The notes under the pieces are model-generated. The model saw nothing but the letters and a program-made list of their open reading frames with translations. It had not been told where the DNA came from and did not search any database. From Typha latifolia (taxonomy: Eukaryota; Streptophyta; Magnoliopsida; Poales; Typhaceae): a stretch of 64,000 bases of DNA. Shown here piece by piece: positions 25,601 to 40,600 of this stretch. A program made the translations under genes and the position numbers. The number at the start of each line of letters is the position of its first letter. Within the stretch, counting starts at the first letter, position 1. The stretch lies in assembly GCA_019914945.1 (NCBI GenBank), contig CM034101.1, positions 11,171,188 to 11,235,187 on the forward strand. Direction: 5' to 3'.

Positions 25601-28600
25601 GAGCAATGCTTGCCCTGTGATCTGCAAGGACTATTGATCATGCAAGAATTAAATATTGGATGAATGCGTGATCTCTTTGGGATACGCAGACAGTATGTCA
25701 CCAGTCCAATTCTTTCAATAATTTCAAAATGCCCATAAAATGAGCGATTAATTTCTTGTTTGCTAGCACTTGCACCGATGTCTATTGATACAGCTGCAAC
25801 TGAGGTATACCCAGTCTCCCACTTGAAACTCTAACTCTCATCGATGCTTGTCCTGTTGAACTTTTATTCAATTACGTGCAACCACCAAGTTGTCTTTCAA
25901 AAGCTGTAGAATCTCATCACAGCTTTTCAGCTCCTGATCAACCAATGCCACCCTTGTAGAGCCATACTTATAGTGATGCACAGTCGGTGGTGGTCTACCA
26001 TACACTCCCTCAAAGAGGGTCCTTTGGGATGCTGATTGATAGGATATATCATACCTCTCCCCAAGATAGCACTTTGACCGCTACATCGATTGCATCCTTG
26101 CAAAAAATTGCAAAAAATTGCAAAAAAGTCTATAAACAACGATTTAGGACTTTGGTCTGCGGGTGGTAGATGGTACACATTTTTAATTTGATCTCCTGCA
26201 GACAAATATATTCCTGCTAGAAGCTGCTAACAAACACCACGTCTTTGTCTGAGATGATTGTTTATGGCACCCTATGCAAACGGATAACCTCCTTAGCAAA
26301 TGCCTTCGCAATTGACTTAGCAGAGTATAGGTGTCTTAAAGTCACAAAGTGTTCGTACTTGGATAGCCGATCAACCACCACAAGGATGATGGAATACCAT
26401 TGACGGAATACCCATCAATAAAATCCACTAGGATATCCTCCTAAATACAATGTGGAATCGACAAGGGTTGTAACAATCCTGTAGGTTGCTGCGCGTCGTA
26501 TTAATTCCTTTAGCAAATATCAAAGGCCTGAATATACCAGCAAACATGCTCCAATATCCCTTTCCAAAAGAAATTCTGCACTGGCCGCTTATATCCACAA
26601 CACTCCTTAATGTCTCGTCGTGGTCGTATCATGGTACTTATGTAGCAAATTCTGGTTTTGATGAAAGTCTGGTGGCAACACCAAATGTTCTTGGAACCAT
26701 AAATCTAGATCCACTAATTGAAACCCATCCAATTGTCCTCCACTTGCACGAACCTGTTCGGGAGGCTCATCTAGTTGGGAACTGTTGCATACAACTACTT
26801 GCAACCTCTCTAACCTGGTAAGATGGAGTACAGAGACCTCCTCTAGTTTGGCCACCAAGGAGTGCATATCAACCAAACCTTCTGAAGTCTGGTCCTGCTT
26901 CACTGCGGGATCTCCGTCATATCGACAATCGTCTCCACCCATCAACACGATAAATCATTTGTTGCATTGTTATCACTTCCTAGTCAGATATTTGATTCTA
27001 TAATCATATCCCCACAACTTGACTATCCAATGCTAGTGATTCTTGGTCAACACCTTCTGTTCTAGAAGATGTTCAAGGTTATGGTGGTCTGCTCACACGA
27101 TAAACTGTTGGCCTATTAAATAACAATGCCTCTTTTCCACTGCCTGGATGATAGCCATCAGCTCCTCATCTCTAGAATGTCCTTGTCCACGTTTGACTTA
27201 GTATGTAATTAGTCAACCTCCCTTCATTAATACCATCGATGCCAATCGCCCGAAGGATCTACCTTTATCACAAACGGTTCCTCAAAATCTGGTTGTAGTC
27301 ATCGCCTTTTTTAGTGTCTCAAATGCCTTGTGATACTGCCGAACATGTACGAGCTCCTTCTAATGGGAAAATCCAATTCAATGAGGATTTGGTTCATCTC
27401 ACATGTACCCGTCATGGATTCCTGCATTTTTATGTTCTATAAATTTGTATGTGGGAGTCAAGATATTGTACATAATGCCTCTGTCAACAACCATTGAAAC
27501 CCATCCTTCCGCAGTAATTTAGTCAAGGGTGCTACTATCCTTTCGTAGATATGTACGGACTTATGATAGTAACCCGTCAACCATAGAAACCCCCGTAGCT
27601 TATGGATATTCCGTGGTGTTGGCCACTCCAATATACATGTGATCTTACTTGGGTCAACCACTCGGCCTTTACTTAACTAAAATAATGTGACCTAGGTGCT
27701 CCACTTCTATAAGACCAAGCAAGCATTTCTTTTGATTACAAAAGGTGCATGCTTCTACAGAGCAACAAGGACTAATCATAAGTGTAGTAAATACTCCTCT
27801 CAAGTCCCACTATATATCAAAATGACACCAAAAGATATAAGAAATAATTTTCGGAGGACCGATCTAACTACATCGTTTATCAAGGCCTGAAAGGTGGCTA
27901 GTGCGTTTGTCAAGCCAAATGACATGGCCAGGAACTCGTGATGTTTGTCATGCGTTTGAAATGCCATCCTTAACCATTATGACCAACCACTTGAATTTGA
28001 TGATAGCTCGATTTAAGGTCCAATTTAGTGAAGAATACCACTTCTCAAAGCTCATCTAGCAACTCATCTATCACTAGAATTGAGGTCTGATCCTTAACCA
28101 TGATGTTATTCAAGGTCTGGTAGTCCACACCAAAAAAATGCCATGTCTCGTCCGTTTTCTTGACCAACAATACTAGTGATGAATATGGGCTTTTGCTCGG
28201 TCAAATGATACCCTTCGCCAACACGGACATGGACCCTTGCACTAGTAGACCTACCAAATCCGACAACATCGTCCTAAATTTCTCCAATAACTTTTCTAGC
28301 TATCAGCTATGCTTCGTGGTGTCAGAATTGTCCGCCTGGATAGATTATGTACGATTGCTGGCGGTTTGGATTATGTTATCTCTATTATCATCAATAAGAA
28401 TGCCCTTGCTTCGTGACTCATCGAGTCTACTCTTTCTATTCAAATGCCTGTTCTTATATTCCCCTGTAACCACTGATCCTAGTTTCAACCAATCCCAAGA
28501 TGGATCGGCCAAAATGGATTGGGATTGTCTATGGCGACTGTTTTCAGTTTGGGATAGATCGTATTAGCCGTAATTGGTCAAAATAAATTTTTGTTAAAAG

Positions 28601-31600
28601 ATTTAGATTGGACCCAAGTAGATTCAATACTTTTTTTTTTTCTGGCAGCCTATCTCGATCCCGAGTTTTGGAACTTTACCTTTAATCAATACTTCTCCGC
28701 TATTTCAAATTCCATAGTTAGACTTCCATAATTAAAGGGTACCGATCCAAAACTTTGCAGCCGCTGCACCAATAAGACGATATTAAAGCCTTATAATCCC
28801 AATGGATACATATGGACGAGGAAGCGATACTATAACAAATTTCTCAACTCTAGCCTATTTCCATCAGCCACCAATATTGAAAATGCTGTAGTAGGTTCTA
28901 CATTACCTCGAAGCTTTCGGATGATAAACTTCCTCACATAGTTGTGAGTGCTCCCACTAGCAACCAACACTGATACTGGCCTTTCTTTAAAGGTAACTAC
29001 AATTCGTAGAGTATGTGGCGTCGCACACCTGAATAAGATATGCAAGGTGATCTTCGATGGTTCTACCGCATCTACTAGGTCTGTTTCTACCGTCTCCTCA
29101 TCTACTGTGCCATCGAAGTTCGATTCAGCTACTGGTACGAACTGTTGTTTTCCTTTGCGTTGGCTTGTTTCTCTCACATATGCTCATACGTCAAATGTCG
29201 AAAGACATTACGCGGTAGAGCTATGGCTTATACCATGCCAATTGGTTGGCCTCGTGTTGGTCTGGGCCCTATGTTTTGGTTGGGCATAATTGGCGCTGCG
29301 TTCACCTTGGTAGTCAACATGGGTAAGATTCCCGCTTGACCTTGCGTTCGCCTTTCCCTTGCCAGCCGATCCTCGTGCATGTGCATCAAGTCCATGGTAT
29401 GAGCTATAGTTTGAGGCTTAAAGGGTTTCATCTCTAATTATATTTCCTCTTGGAGCCCTCGAATGAAACAATCCAATAGAGCGGATAACATCAATAGACT
29501 CTCAATGCCTGTTTCTCGAAATCATTCTAATATTAGTGGATTATTCCCGTCTACTGCAACTTCTTCAAGGCTTCATCAGAATTATCATATTCAGACGGCC
29601 TACATCTTGATTTTAACTCTCGGGTAAACTTTGGTCAATATACTAACCGTTTTACCTTTTTAAATTAGTGAAAATATTGCAAGGCCTCATCTTGTAGGTG
29701 GAATGTGGCAAGTTTAACCCTTTTTGCTGGTTGTGTTCTTTGGTAGGGGAAAATTGCTCAATTGTAAATATCCAATCTATAGAATTTTTCTTAAGATCTT
29801 CGGAAAGTCCAAACGGGTGCCTTAGGGCTGAACTCCCCCAATTTGGACGTTCTCAACCGCCCTTCTAGGAGCAGCCACTTGCCTCCCCTCCATCTTGGCC
29901 AGCGTCTCTGCAATGCGCAATGTTTGCTCATTCATCTCCTCTATGTTATTATTATTGTTTGTATGGCTTTCGTATGCTCCAATTATTTTCTTGCTTGTTG
30001 ATGAAGAGTCGACTTTGATGCATTGAGATGGCCTTTAACCGACATTGCACGTGTCTTCGACATTTTTCCCCAAGCTTGTGACGAGTTGAACAATAGAATT
30101 TTGTCAACTGGCTACAAAAGCTTTGATACCAATTGATAGATTTTGACCCGATGGAACTCTATCAAGCAATACCACAGTAGTTTAACGGTGAAAAAGAAAA
30201 GAAACCACAATCCTTAGCCCCCGATTAGACTTGAGAGAAAAGAGAAAAAGAAAAATACATTATTGCCAGACCAACTCACGTAAAACAATCTATTGATAGT
30301 CTCCCAATTGGATAATCACTTAAGAAAAAAAAAACAAAGCAAAACAAGTCCTAACCCAACATGAATTCATAAAAATAATATAATTAACGAGCTTCAGCCA
30401 CTTTAGGCGTTGAAACACCTAAGACGAATCAAATGCTAGGATTGATGTTCGAATGCTTGTTCAATTTTTACTCTCGGGATTGTGTATCTTCGGGCCATTC
30501 GAACGCCCGGTAAGTTGGAATAGAGCAGTTAGTCCTTATTTTTATCACATAAAAATAGTAAGTGTATAATGTTTGAACATATAAAGAATATATGCAACAA
30601 CCCAAAATTTTAAAACATAAATAAATAAATAAAATATAAGAGATTTTGATTAAAAAGAAAGATTTTTGAGAAGATGACACAAATAAAATATTATTTTGAG
30701 ATGTAAAATTTTATAAGATCAAATGTTAGATTATTATTATTTATGTTTTCTAACTTATTAGAATGATTTATATTATATATATATTAGAGAAAATAATAGT
30801 ATTTGGATTTATGAATTATTCATGCATATATTGTCTTTAAAGATTTGAGAATTTTGATGATTAAGGAATTTGATAATAATTGAATACCAATAAAAGTGAG
30901 ATTTGGAGCCCAATTTGTTTTCAAGAAGATAAGTCTAGGGAAAAAATTCTTGGAATGTAATGTTGCGATGTGCTACCAAGTGACTAGCGGGATTAGAGAA
31001 AAGATTAATGTATTTTTGTCCTAGTGACCCTAATCTTACTCAATGGCTAGTAGAAAAGTCGGTAAGATACTGCAAAATACTTACGTACTATCATAGCAAT
31101 TAGTTGATCTCTGCCAAAAGTGTACTATCATAGAAATCGAATTAGAAATCATTCATATTAACATAATCTGAATAAATCAATATTAAACGAATCCATCTCT
31201 GCTAAAAGTATACTATCATGGAAACTCGTCAAAACTGATAAAATGCCATATTGTTTCTTTAATGGGTGCTCTGACCCGTAGCCACATTGCACTACCTAGT
31301 CACTATCGGGATAGTGCCCATGACTTTTCTAGATAGTCGATCCGTCTAGGGTCAAAGTAGGTACTCTGTAGTGCCCTACCGACTTTTCCACTAGTAATTG
31401 AGTAATATTAAAGTCATCGCGACAAAAATTCAGGAATCTTTTTCCTAATCCCTCCAGAGTCACTTGGTACCACGTCGCAACGTTACATTCTAAGAATATT
31501 TTCTCTAGACTTATCTTCTTAAAAATATCTTGGGTTCCAGATCTCACTTTTATTAGTATTCAATTATAGTGATTCATTTTGAATCTCAAGTATCAAATTC

Positions 31601-34600
31601 CTCAATCATTAAAATTCTCAATTCTTCAAATATAATATATGCACGAATAATTCATAAATCCAAATACAATTATTTCCTCTAATATATAATATAAATCATT
31701 CTTAATAAGTCAGAAAATACGAATAAATAATAATCTAATATATGATCTTGCAAAATTTAACATCTCAAAAATAATATTTTATTTGTGATCATCTTTTCAA
31801 AAATCTTTCTTTTTAATAAAAATCTCTTATATTTTATTTTCTTAGCATAAAGATTTCAATTTATATCTTATTTTGTAGAAATAAAATAAATATTAATTAT
31901 TTTCAGAAATCTGAAATTCATATAAATTGAAATACTTCCAATTTATATCTTATTTTTTAGAATAAAAATAAATATTATTTATTTTCAGAAATCCGAAATT
32001 CATATAAATTGAAATATTCCTAATTTATATCTTATTTTCTGCAATAAGAGAAATATTAAATATTTTTAGAATTCTGAAAATATAAGCAATAAAATTCTTT
32101 TTTTTATTCCGAAAATAATAAATCTGAATTCCCTATAAAATACAAATAATCTTAACATCTATAATTTTTCATTGAAAATCCTTAAAATAACAAATTTCTT
32201 AATTTTCCTATACATGATCATCATATTATAATTTCTTATCTCATAAATTTAAACAGGATAAGAATAAAGAAAAAAGATATTTTTCCAATACATCTATTCT
32301 ATTTTTATATGATAAAATTTAAGAAAATATGAGTGGGAACTTGCCTTGATAGTTCAATCCAAAGATAATTTAATTTTTGAATCCTAATCGTAATTTGCAC
32401 GGCTTCCAATGTGCTTCATGATTGTCTTCTCTTTCTTTTTCTTCTCTTTTTTTTTCTTTTCTCGCTAATCTCTAATCTCTCTCAAGAAAAATCTCTTTTT
32501 TTTCCTATTCTTGGTACCGTAGCACTGCTACAGTGCCGCCCTAACTACTCTCTTAAAATCTCCTCTAGGGTTTTCTTCTAGGCCCCTCCTTTTTATAGTT
32601 AAAAAATATATAACAAGAGTTCTATTAGATTGAGGATTCTAATATCTTAAAGATATACCTAAAAATTCCTCATTATCTAAATGTAATTTTCTATTTATTT
32701 TATTCACTTATTTATGTTTTAAAATTCCGAGTTGTTACAGCTGTGAAGATGCATTGTGCGACATAAACATTGCAAAAAAAAAAAAGAAGGCAGAGAGAGA
32801 TTTCAGTGAGGGAGAGAAAGGGAGATGAAGAGAAAAAGAAAGAGGGCTTACATCCGTCGAAAGCCTTTGCCGTCGCCGTCGCCACACTGTGGTGTCCTAG
32901 CTATGGTGGAGACGATATCATAGATTATAACTAGCCAAGTGGATTTAAGTTAGGATCCGCAAAGGAGATCTAACTTAGGAAATGATCTGCTTAGGCAAAT
33001 TGTCTCACTTCTCTTGCTTGACGCCATTATCGCCATTACCACCTTCTCGATCCCCTTGGCCGTTATCTCCTCCACCTCTCCGCCGGCTAGAAACACCTCC
33101 TTCAGCCACCCTTTGCAATTAACTGCCTCTGGGAGCTCTTCACAGTCATTGATTGTTGCTAGGAGACAAGAGGAGGGGTGTTGTGCGGCACCCCTCATGC
33201 CATGTGCTGATTTTACTTCGACATAGTGAGTGCCAGTCCGAACAGCCTTCCTTGATGCAGACACATCACCTGTGGGGATGGCATGGAATGCTTCCTAAGG
33301 GAGATCAGCCACTATGAAAGGTGGATTTCTAGGGAGTATTTTAATCTTGGAAGCTCCTCCAAAGATGAGTCGGATTCTGCCCATCAAATGCTCCACCTGA
33401 TTTCATCTATTTGGTGGTTGATGATGTTCCTTTCTATTATCCCAAATGAATCTGGATCAATTACTATTACAAGGTATAGATTAATCTAGTATTTGGACAC
33501 AAGAATTTCTACAATCTAGCACCACCTGCTTTCAGTTGGTTGGTGATTGCGGATTGCCCGCTGTGGAGCTCCTTAATGAATCTGAACCAGCTATTATGAC
33601 CATGTGCCATTCTAAACTATATAGATCTAAAATGATGAAACTAAAGGATGTAATATGCTTTTCTGCATGTTGTTTGACATCTTTTTGGTTCAAGCTCTCC
33701 AACAGATATGATGAAGTTGCTTTCTTCCAGATTATTTAACATACTGAACAATCGCTTATGTTCTGTTTTGGTTTTTTGTGGCGGAAGACAAACTCGTACT
33801 GAACTTACACTGAACCTACAGGATGCTTCAGAAAAAGCTCTTGTAAGCCAAACTCAGGAAATCAGGATATTTCACTGATTGGTGTCTTGTTAATTGTAAG
33901 TGTCTGGTCAATTTATATTTAGAAAATAAATCAGTTGTCATTTACATTTCTTTTTTAATTACCAAATTTATGCTCCACATAACATTGCACATACTTTAAA
34001 ACCTTTCTGATATTATTTCAAATATTAGATAAGACATAAAAGTATGCCATCATCTACTGCCACTCGAAAAAAATGAGATAGTTGTTTGACATATTCAATA
34101 TGTCCTTGTGTTTTCTGAAATTAAGTGCTTGTTTTGGTTGATAAAGTCACTGCACAATTTGTCCATCACTGTTGTGCTGAGAAGTCAGAATGGAAAGGTA
34201 GATTTCAATGTTCTTATCAAGATTACTACTGTCCACTAAACATTGACAAACAGATTGTAGGCCTAGGCTAAGTGAGCTGTATCTATAGTCAAACCATATT
34301 GCCCATCTTTTGGATGCAAAAGGCTAAGAGAACTTTATAGATTTATTTCATTACATTTGGGAGGAGACGTGAATAAATAAATGAGACTCCTTTATTAGGA
34401 TTCTGATGTAGGACCATGTAGCTTTGATCCCAATCTGATAAAGAATAGATATAGGGAACTCAGATCATAAAATAAAAGGTCAAACAATTGGGATTTGAAG
34501 GTTTTCCAGATCCAATGTTTGGTTCAGAATTTCAGATCAAGGATGAAAGAAAGGTCATCAAGGTTTGAAGTGGGATTGAATTTGGATGCAAATCAAAGGC

Positions 34601-37600
34601 AACCAGAGTAACTGTACATGATATTTTGATAGACAAGTACTGCTGACCTATTGTGAATTATCTGTGACATTAGTACTCATGGAAGTATGTGTAATCTATT
34701 GCATTTCACATTGTGTTTAAGCATTTTAATTTATCCATAAGCGTCATGAATAGTATGTACTAGACTTGCCTAAACTTCACAGAGTATATTGATGATCCAT
34801 CTGGTATTCTAATATCTTTTTTTTCAGTGTTCAATGCTGTATAACTAGAAAGCAAACTATTTTGTAATTGGACATGTGTAGGTGGTGTTTACTTCCATTA
34901 TTTCTGAAGAAAATTTTTGGTTCTCTCATACATAGATCTTGAATATCTGAGTTTGTTCTGTCCTTCATTTCCCAGCTACTGTTAGGACTTCTACTTATTC
35001 ATGTCTGCTTAAAGTAAAGAGAAACTTTAGTTGTTACAATTTTTTTTTCTTTTTTATCCTTCTGGGATATCTCCATGAGGTTCTTTAGGTTATATTAATA
35101 CTAGATATTGTCTACATACATGTACAATTTCCTCATTTGAACCAATTTAACATTAAGCTTTTCTATTTTCCTTGCTTAACAATGCAATAGATGCTAATTG
35201 CTAAAGGAAGAAATATATGTTTTATGTGAATTTGGAACTTCGGCATAAAGAATCGACATGTCTGTTATTTCATGTAGGTGGTGTTAAGCTTGCTGCTACT
35301 CATTATATATAACTTCTCTGGTCAAATTCTCACCAACCGTGAAAGAAGACAAGCCAAATCCAGGGAAGCTGCTGCAGTGATGGCCAGAGAAGCTGCGCAT
35401 GCTCGTGAGAGATGGAAAGCAGCAAAAGAAATTGTAAAGAAGCAATCCAAGGGAATCCAGATGCAATTATCTCGCACATTCTCTCGCCGGAAATCTTTAA
35501 AGCAGCAGGATTCATTGCCTATGCTTGGTCGATCTCATGAATCATCAGAAACATCCACTTCTAATTTTCCGGAGCCAAATAAATTTTCTAAAATAATTCA
35601 TTCAACTGAAGTGGATACTGATGGTGTTGAAGGGTACAATCTGGAAGTTGGAGGTAAAAAGAAAAAAAATGTTTCTGAAGGTAAACATAGGCATACCCGT
35701 ACTGAGATCTTCAAGTATGCATATGGCCAACTTGAAAAGGAAAAAAATGTGCAACAGGAAAACAAGGACTTAACCTTTTCAGGAGTAGTTACTGTAGCTA
35801 TTGATAATAAAATCAGAACCAGGCCTTTGCTTGAGATTTCTTTTAAGGACCTAACTCTGAGTTTGGGAAGCAAAAGACTACTAAGGTCTATCACAGGAAA
35901 ACTTATGCCTGGACGAGTAAGTGCTGTAATGGGCCCATCAGGGGCAGGAAAGACCACTTTTCTTAATGCTCTGGCTGGAAAGGCAACTGGATGTAACGTG
36001 ACTGGTATGGTTCTCATAAATGGGAAAATTGCACCTATTCGTTCATATAAGAAAATCATTGGTTTCGTGCCACAAGATGATATTGTTCATGGAAACTTGA
36101 CGGTGGAGGAGAATCTTTGGTTCAGTGCTCATTGCAGGTATGAAATACTTGTTTACTATGGATATTTATTTCAAATCAAGAGTAGAAAGATCATATAGGT
36201 GTCCCTTATGAAGTTCTGGAACAGATTTAGCTAATGGAATTTTAGTTCAGAAGAAGATATTTTCAGGTTTCACCCTTTTGGTTACATGGATTACTTTTAT
36301 CTGGTTTCATTCTTACCTGTTTGGACATGCCATTGGCACTGGGAGTGTGTAACTAACATTCCTTTTCTATGTTTGACTTTGGAAACTGATAGTCTGATAT
36401 ATCATAGATGTAGTGTTTAGTTTTATCTAGTCTAGCTAGTGTTTAGACAGAACTTTTGTGAATTTATGATTACCATGCATGTCAAATTTTTTATTTGTTT
36501 CAAACTAAAGGAGGTTCTAATTAACCAATATTTATATGCCATCAAATTTTGCTATTTAGGTTTGTTTTTTACTTATTAGTGTAGCTTTTAAATTATCTAT
36601 GAAGGAGATTTTGGGTTCAGTACTGAAAAGTGTTGAAAGAGTACTACGATGTTGATGCAGCAGACACAGGATCATTGATGCAGACAAAGAAAGGCTCGAT
36701 CACGGAATGACAATGAAGTAGAGGTGAGGATGCTTTAGTTCGAGGCCTATGTCGAACCAGACAATGTCAGACAGAACAACACACTAATTCACCATTCAAA
36801 TCCTAAGCCTGAATGGTGGCCTAGAGATGATCCATAAACCTAGTGCTCATCTACTATAGCTATCTCACATCATATGTATATATATAGGGGTGCTTTTAGG
36901 TTTAGTTTTATTAGGATTTAAAGCCTTCTTCTAGTAGGATAAGGTCTCCTAAGATAAAACCGTTTAGAGGTGTCCTAATTTTTAGGATAACAAAAACTAG
37001 CTGTCGTTTCATAAGGTGTGAATACAAATTTGTGAATTATCAATCATATCCAAGTTATGCACATTTTGTTTGTTAAATCTTAGGATTTTCAACTGTTAAC
37101 CATGCATGCTAGATAATTGATATTTTAATTTTATTTAATGTTATGACCCTTTTAATTGAACTCTTTGACCAATACTTGTTTGGTATTCGTTTTATAACAT
37201 CCATATGGTATATACAGAGAAAGTCAAGTATAGAACCACTATACATAGATGTGATTTTGGTAGCTGATTTAGATTTTTGAAATTCTGGATGCTTGTACTG
37301 ATGATCTCTTTACTTCGTTGCTGTTGATGTGTAATAACTTACGTTAGATAATATACCTCATGTACATGTATATAAGATGTTTCTTCCTAATGAGAGAAAA
37401 GATAGAGAATTCTTTCTATCATGACATGGTATCGGAGCTGGTTTAGGGCTTCTCTGTATTTTTGGCGTCAGACTCCTAGTTTAGTGGAAGCTTCTCTCTT
37501 CATGGATTTCTTCCCCCGCCAGACTTCAGCAACTCAATCGTGCAGTGAAGCCTTTTTCTTGTCCGTTGGACTCTAGATCTTAGTCGCACGTGCTTGGAAG

Positions 37601-40600
37601 TTCTTTCAGTTTGTCAGATTCTAGCAAATTACTCGCACGTTGAGGGAGGCTTTTCTCTCCTGCTTGTGAAGTCCCAAAACCAGTTAGGCTTCTCTTGTGT
37701 GGAATCCCTCTCATGTGGTTCCAGCAGCAAGTCTATAACATCGTGCAACATGAAATCCCTCTCACGTGGTCCCACAGTGAAATCCTTCTCTTGTGGTCCC
37801 AGCAGCAAGACTTCCCATTGTAGAGTTGAGAAGAACAACCCTCTAGTCTATTCTTTTCTTCCAATGCAGACTCTTTACAGCTGCTATTTTTTTCTTCTCT
37901 TTCCTTCAATCAATCGTCATGGCTACCACAGATCTAGCTCGTGATTATCTTTCTTCATCCACCAATTTATGCTTATGACAGCTGTCAACTAGCCATATTG
38001 GTCTGCAACGGTAGAAAGTGCACTTGATAGTTATGATCTCACAAGTCATCTTGACAAATCCAGTCCCTTTCCCTTCGGATGCTCTAGATGAGAATGGCAA
38101 GCTATCAAAAAAATATATTGATTGGAAGGCTCCTGACTGGCGTGTTAGACACTATCTGATTGCATCAATTGATAGGGCTCTTCGACCATATCTTATTCGT
38201 TTTACTACTGCAGTAGATCTTTGGAGCTATCTTTGAACTCGTTTTATTGAATCAAGTGGTGCTCGCAAATGTCATCTTTTATCAAGTGCATAAGCTGCTC
38301 AACAAAGTGATTGATCTATACCAATGATGGTTGCGCTGGTAGCATCCCACGTGGCATGTGGGGTGCCGCACGACACCCCTCACAACAGCGATCCACTCGC
38401 CGTCGCTCCTCGCGTACGCCCTTTGCCGCTCGCCACTTAACATCGACCTTTGTCATCACCTGTCGCTCGCATGCCCCCATCTTAATAAAGAGCCACCTGT
38501 CACGGACTTAACCTTTTCGATTAGTTGGCTAGTCTGCGCGGCACATAGTCTTCTTCGCAAGATGAAGTAAGCCTCGAAGTAAAGATATTGTAGAAGAAAA
38601 GAAAATGAGACTTCAATAACACTTAGAGAAGACAAGCTTTCCTAATAAAGTTTTCACTTCTTTTCGTTCATTAAACTTTAGATCCCTTTTACAACTAAGT
38701 GTACAAGCTTTTATATATGTTAAAGAAAACTTAGCTACTAAGATACCTAAATATCTTCTCTATTTGGGAGGCTAAGGATAAGATCAAGAGTGGTCATCCT
38801 TATCCTTATCAATCCAGTAGTAGATAAGCTCACCAAATTACCGTAATGTCCATCGAATCCAGCTTTGTTATTGCATTGCTTACTTCGAGTCTAGCTTTGT
38901 TATTATACTACTTAGGCCCTTGGACTGATACTTTAGTTTCAATTAAAATTTTGATGGGGCATCACATGCCGCGCACGTTGGGTAACCTAATTTGGGAAGA
39001 AAATGGGTCGGGTTAGGTTGAATAAAAACTTAAATTGCGGACCTCGATAGCGAGTGATAAAAGATGAAAACGAGTAGTCTTCCATGGCACGTGTCGTGCC
39101 GGCCTATACAATAGTTTTACAATTTTATATTGGGTTTCTATCATGAACTGCAAGCTTTAGAGCCGCCTATTCCTTTATTAGTTTTCGTATGCTCTCTATC
39201 TTGAGTTTGCCCCTTTAGTAGTTTCTACGTTACTAAGTTTAGAGTCTGTTGTGGCTGAGCTAGTTCCTAAGGAGACGCGCCTTCATACTCTTCAATCTTG
39301 ATCTACTCCATTAGTGTCTATCCTATTGACTAGGGTAGATAAGGTTCTTACTGCTGCTTCCATTGGATGTCACAACAATGACTCCTTTCGCCTTTGTCCA
39401 CATTGCTCTCATTCTTACATGCTAGGACACCTGATTGAGAGTTATTGAGAATTATATCTTGAGAAATGGAAGAATCACAAACAAAAGGGTCATCCACGTG
39501 AAACTACAGATGTGACTACTGATGTCTCTCTCCTAAATATCTTCTACTGCTTCTACTGCTACTACTCCACTAGATGATCTTTAGTAGATTGAGCAAACAC
39601 TTACTTGACAAAGTTAGTTTCATAATCGCTTTTGTCGAACCAGAAGAAAAAAAAATTAATTGGGGGTTGAGAGAGGAGGGTGCATGTGCTCTGCACGTGC
39701 AGCCCCTCCCCTCTCCCTCTCCTGCACGCGACGAGGCGTAGAAAAAAGGGGATTTCATCTAATCCAAATCGGATTAGATTTGATCCTCTTCTAATCTATA
39801 AATTAAACCCTAATCCTCTCTCTCCTCAACCCCCAGCCTTCTTCTCCTCCTTTGTTTTCTTTCTTTTCTCACCGTCGGAGTCATCGCTGTGGAATCGGAT
39901 TGCCGGAGCATCACTGCAAGAATTTGGGACCACCACACTCCTCCCCCAGTGAGCCTTCTTTCATACCTCTAGTTTAATTTAAATTTAAAAAGGTAAATCG
40001 AAAATACCTAAATTGGGGATTTCGGCTTCGCCAGTAACTCTCGCCGACCGGCAGCTTCAGGCTGCTGCTGCTCGTGCTCGAGAGCTCCAAGTTGTTAGCC
40101 TTGCGCCATGGATGCCTTCTGGAAGAGCCCGCGTGGCTCCAGTTGACGTCGGCCGTCGGTGGTGTGTCCTCCTCCACCTCGTGAGGACAACAGAGAGAGA
40201 GAGAGAGATAGAGAGAGAGGGAGGGAGCCGGTCGTGACCCGCCGCCGGCAAAGTCACCGACGGCTACTCTCTCTCTCTCTTGATCTTTCCCTCCCTCGCG
40301 TCGGATGCGAGAAGGGAGAAAAGAAGAAAAAAGGGGTTAGGTTAACCCGAGCCACCCCTTTTTCTTTTGAATGCGGGTTCGGGTTCGGGTTTGGATTTCG
40401 GATCCACAAACCCAACCCGAACCAATTAAATTGGATGGGCTGCGGGCTAAACCGCAGCCCAATCCATTTCCTATTTGGCTGGGCCTTGGCCCAGCCCGAT
40501 TAGTTTTTTTTTGGCCCAGCCCGATTAGTTCTTTTTGATTTGGGCCGGGCTAGCATTAGCCCAGCCCAACCTAATGGGTAATTAAACCCATTTTAGGTCT

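Larger units (their letters stand above)
21479..33821 (+). other. ABCG intron 6 (12.3 kb), nested transposons
   Basis: Donor gtaagt after 21478; acceptor aacctacag before 33822. It holds, left to right: a long-TIR element, a hAT-like MITE, a truncated antisense copia, an antisense chromovirus with its 5' LTR, a pair of inverted LTR fragments, and a foldback-family copy. Unassigned parts (21479-21921, 33260-33821) show no gene. Confidence 0.8.

Noticed and set aside
30118..30132. Possible tRNA-like sequence
   Set aside because: Only 12 bp complementary to initiator tRNA-Met: a retrotransposon primer-binding site, with no cloverleaf. The same applies at 37427.
35598..36059. 153-codon antisense frame
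   Set aside because: Lies opposite ABCG exon 8, whose sense frame carries Walker A; shadow frame.
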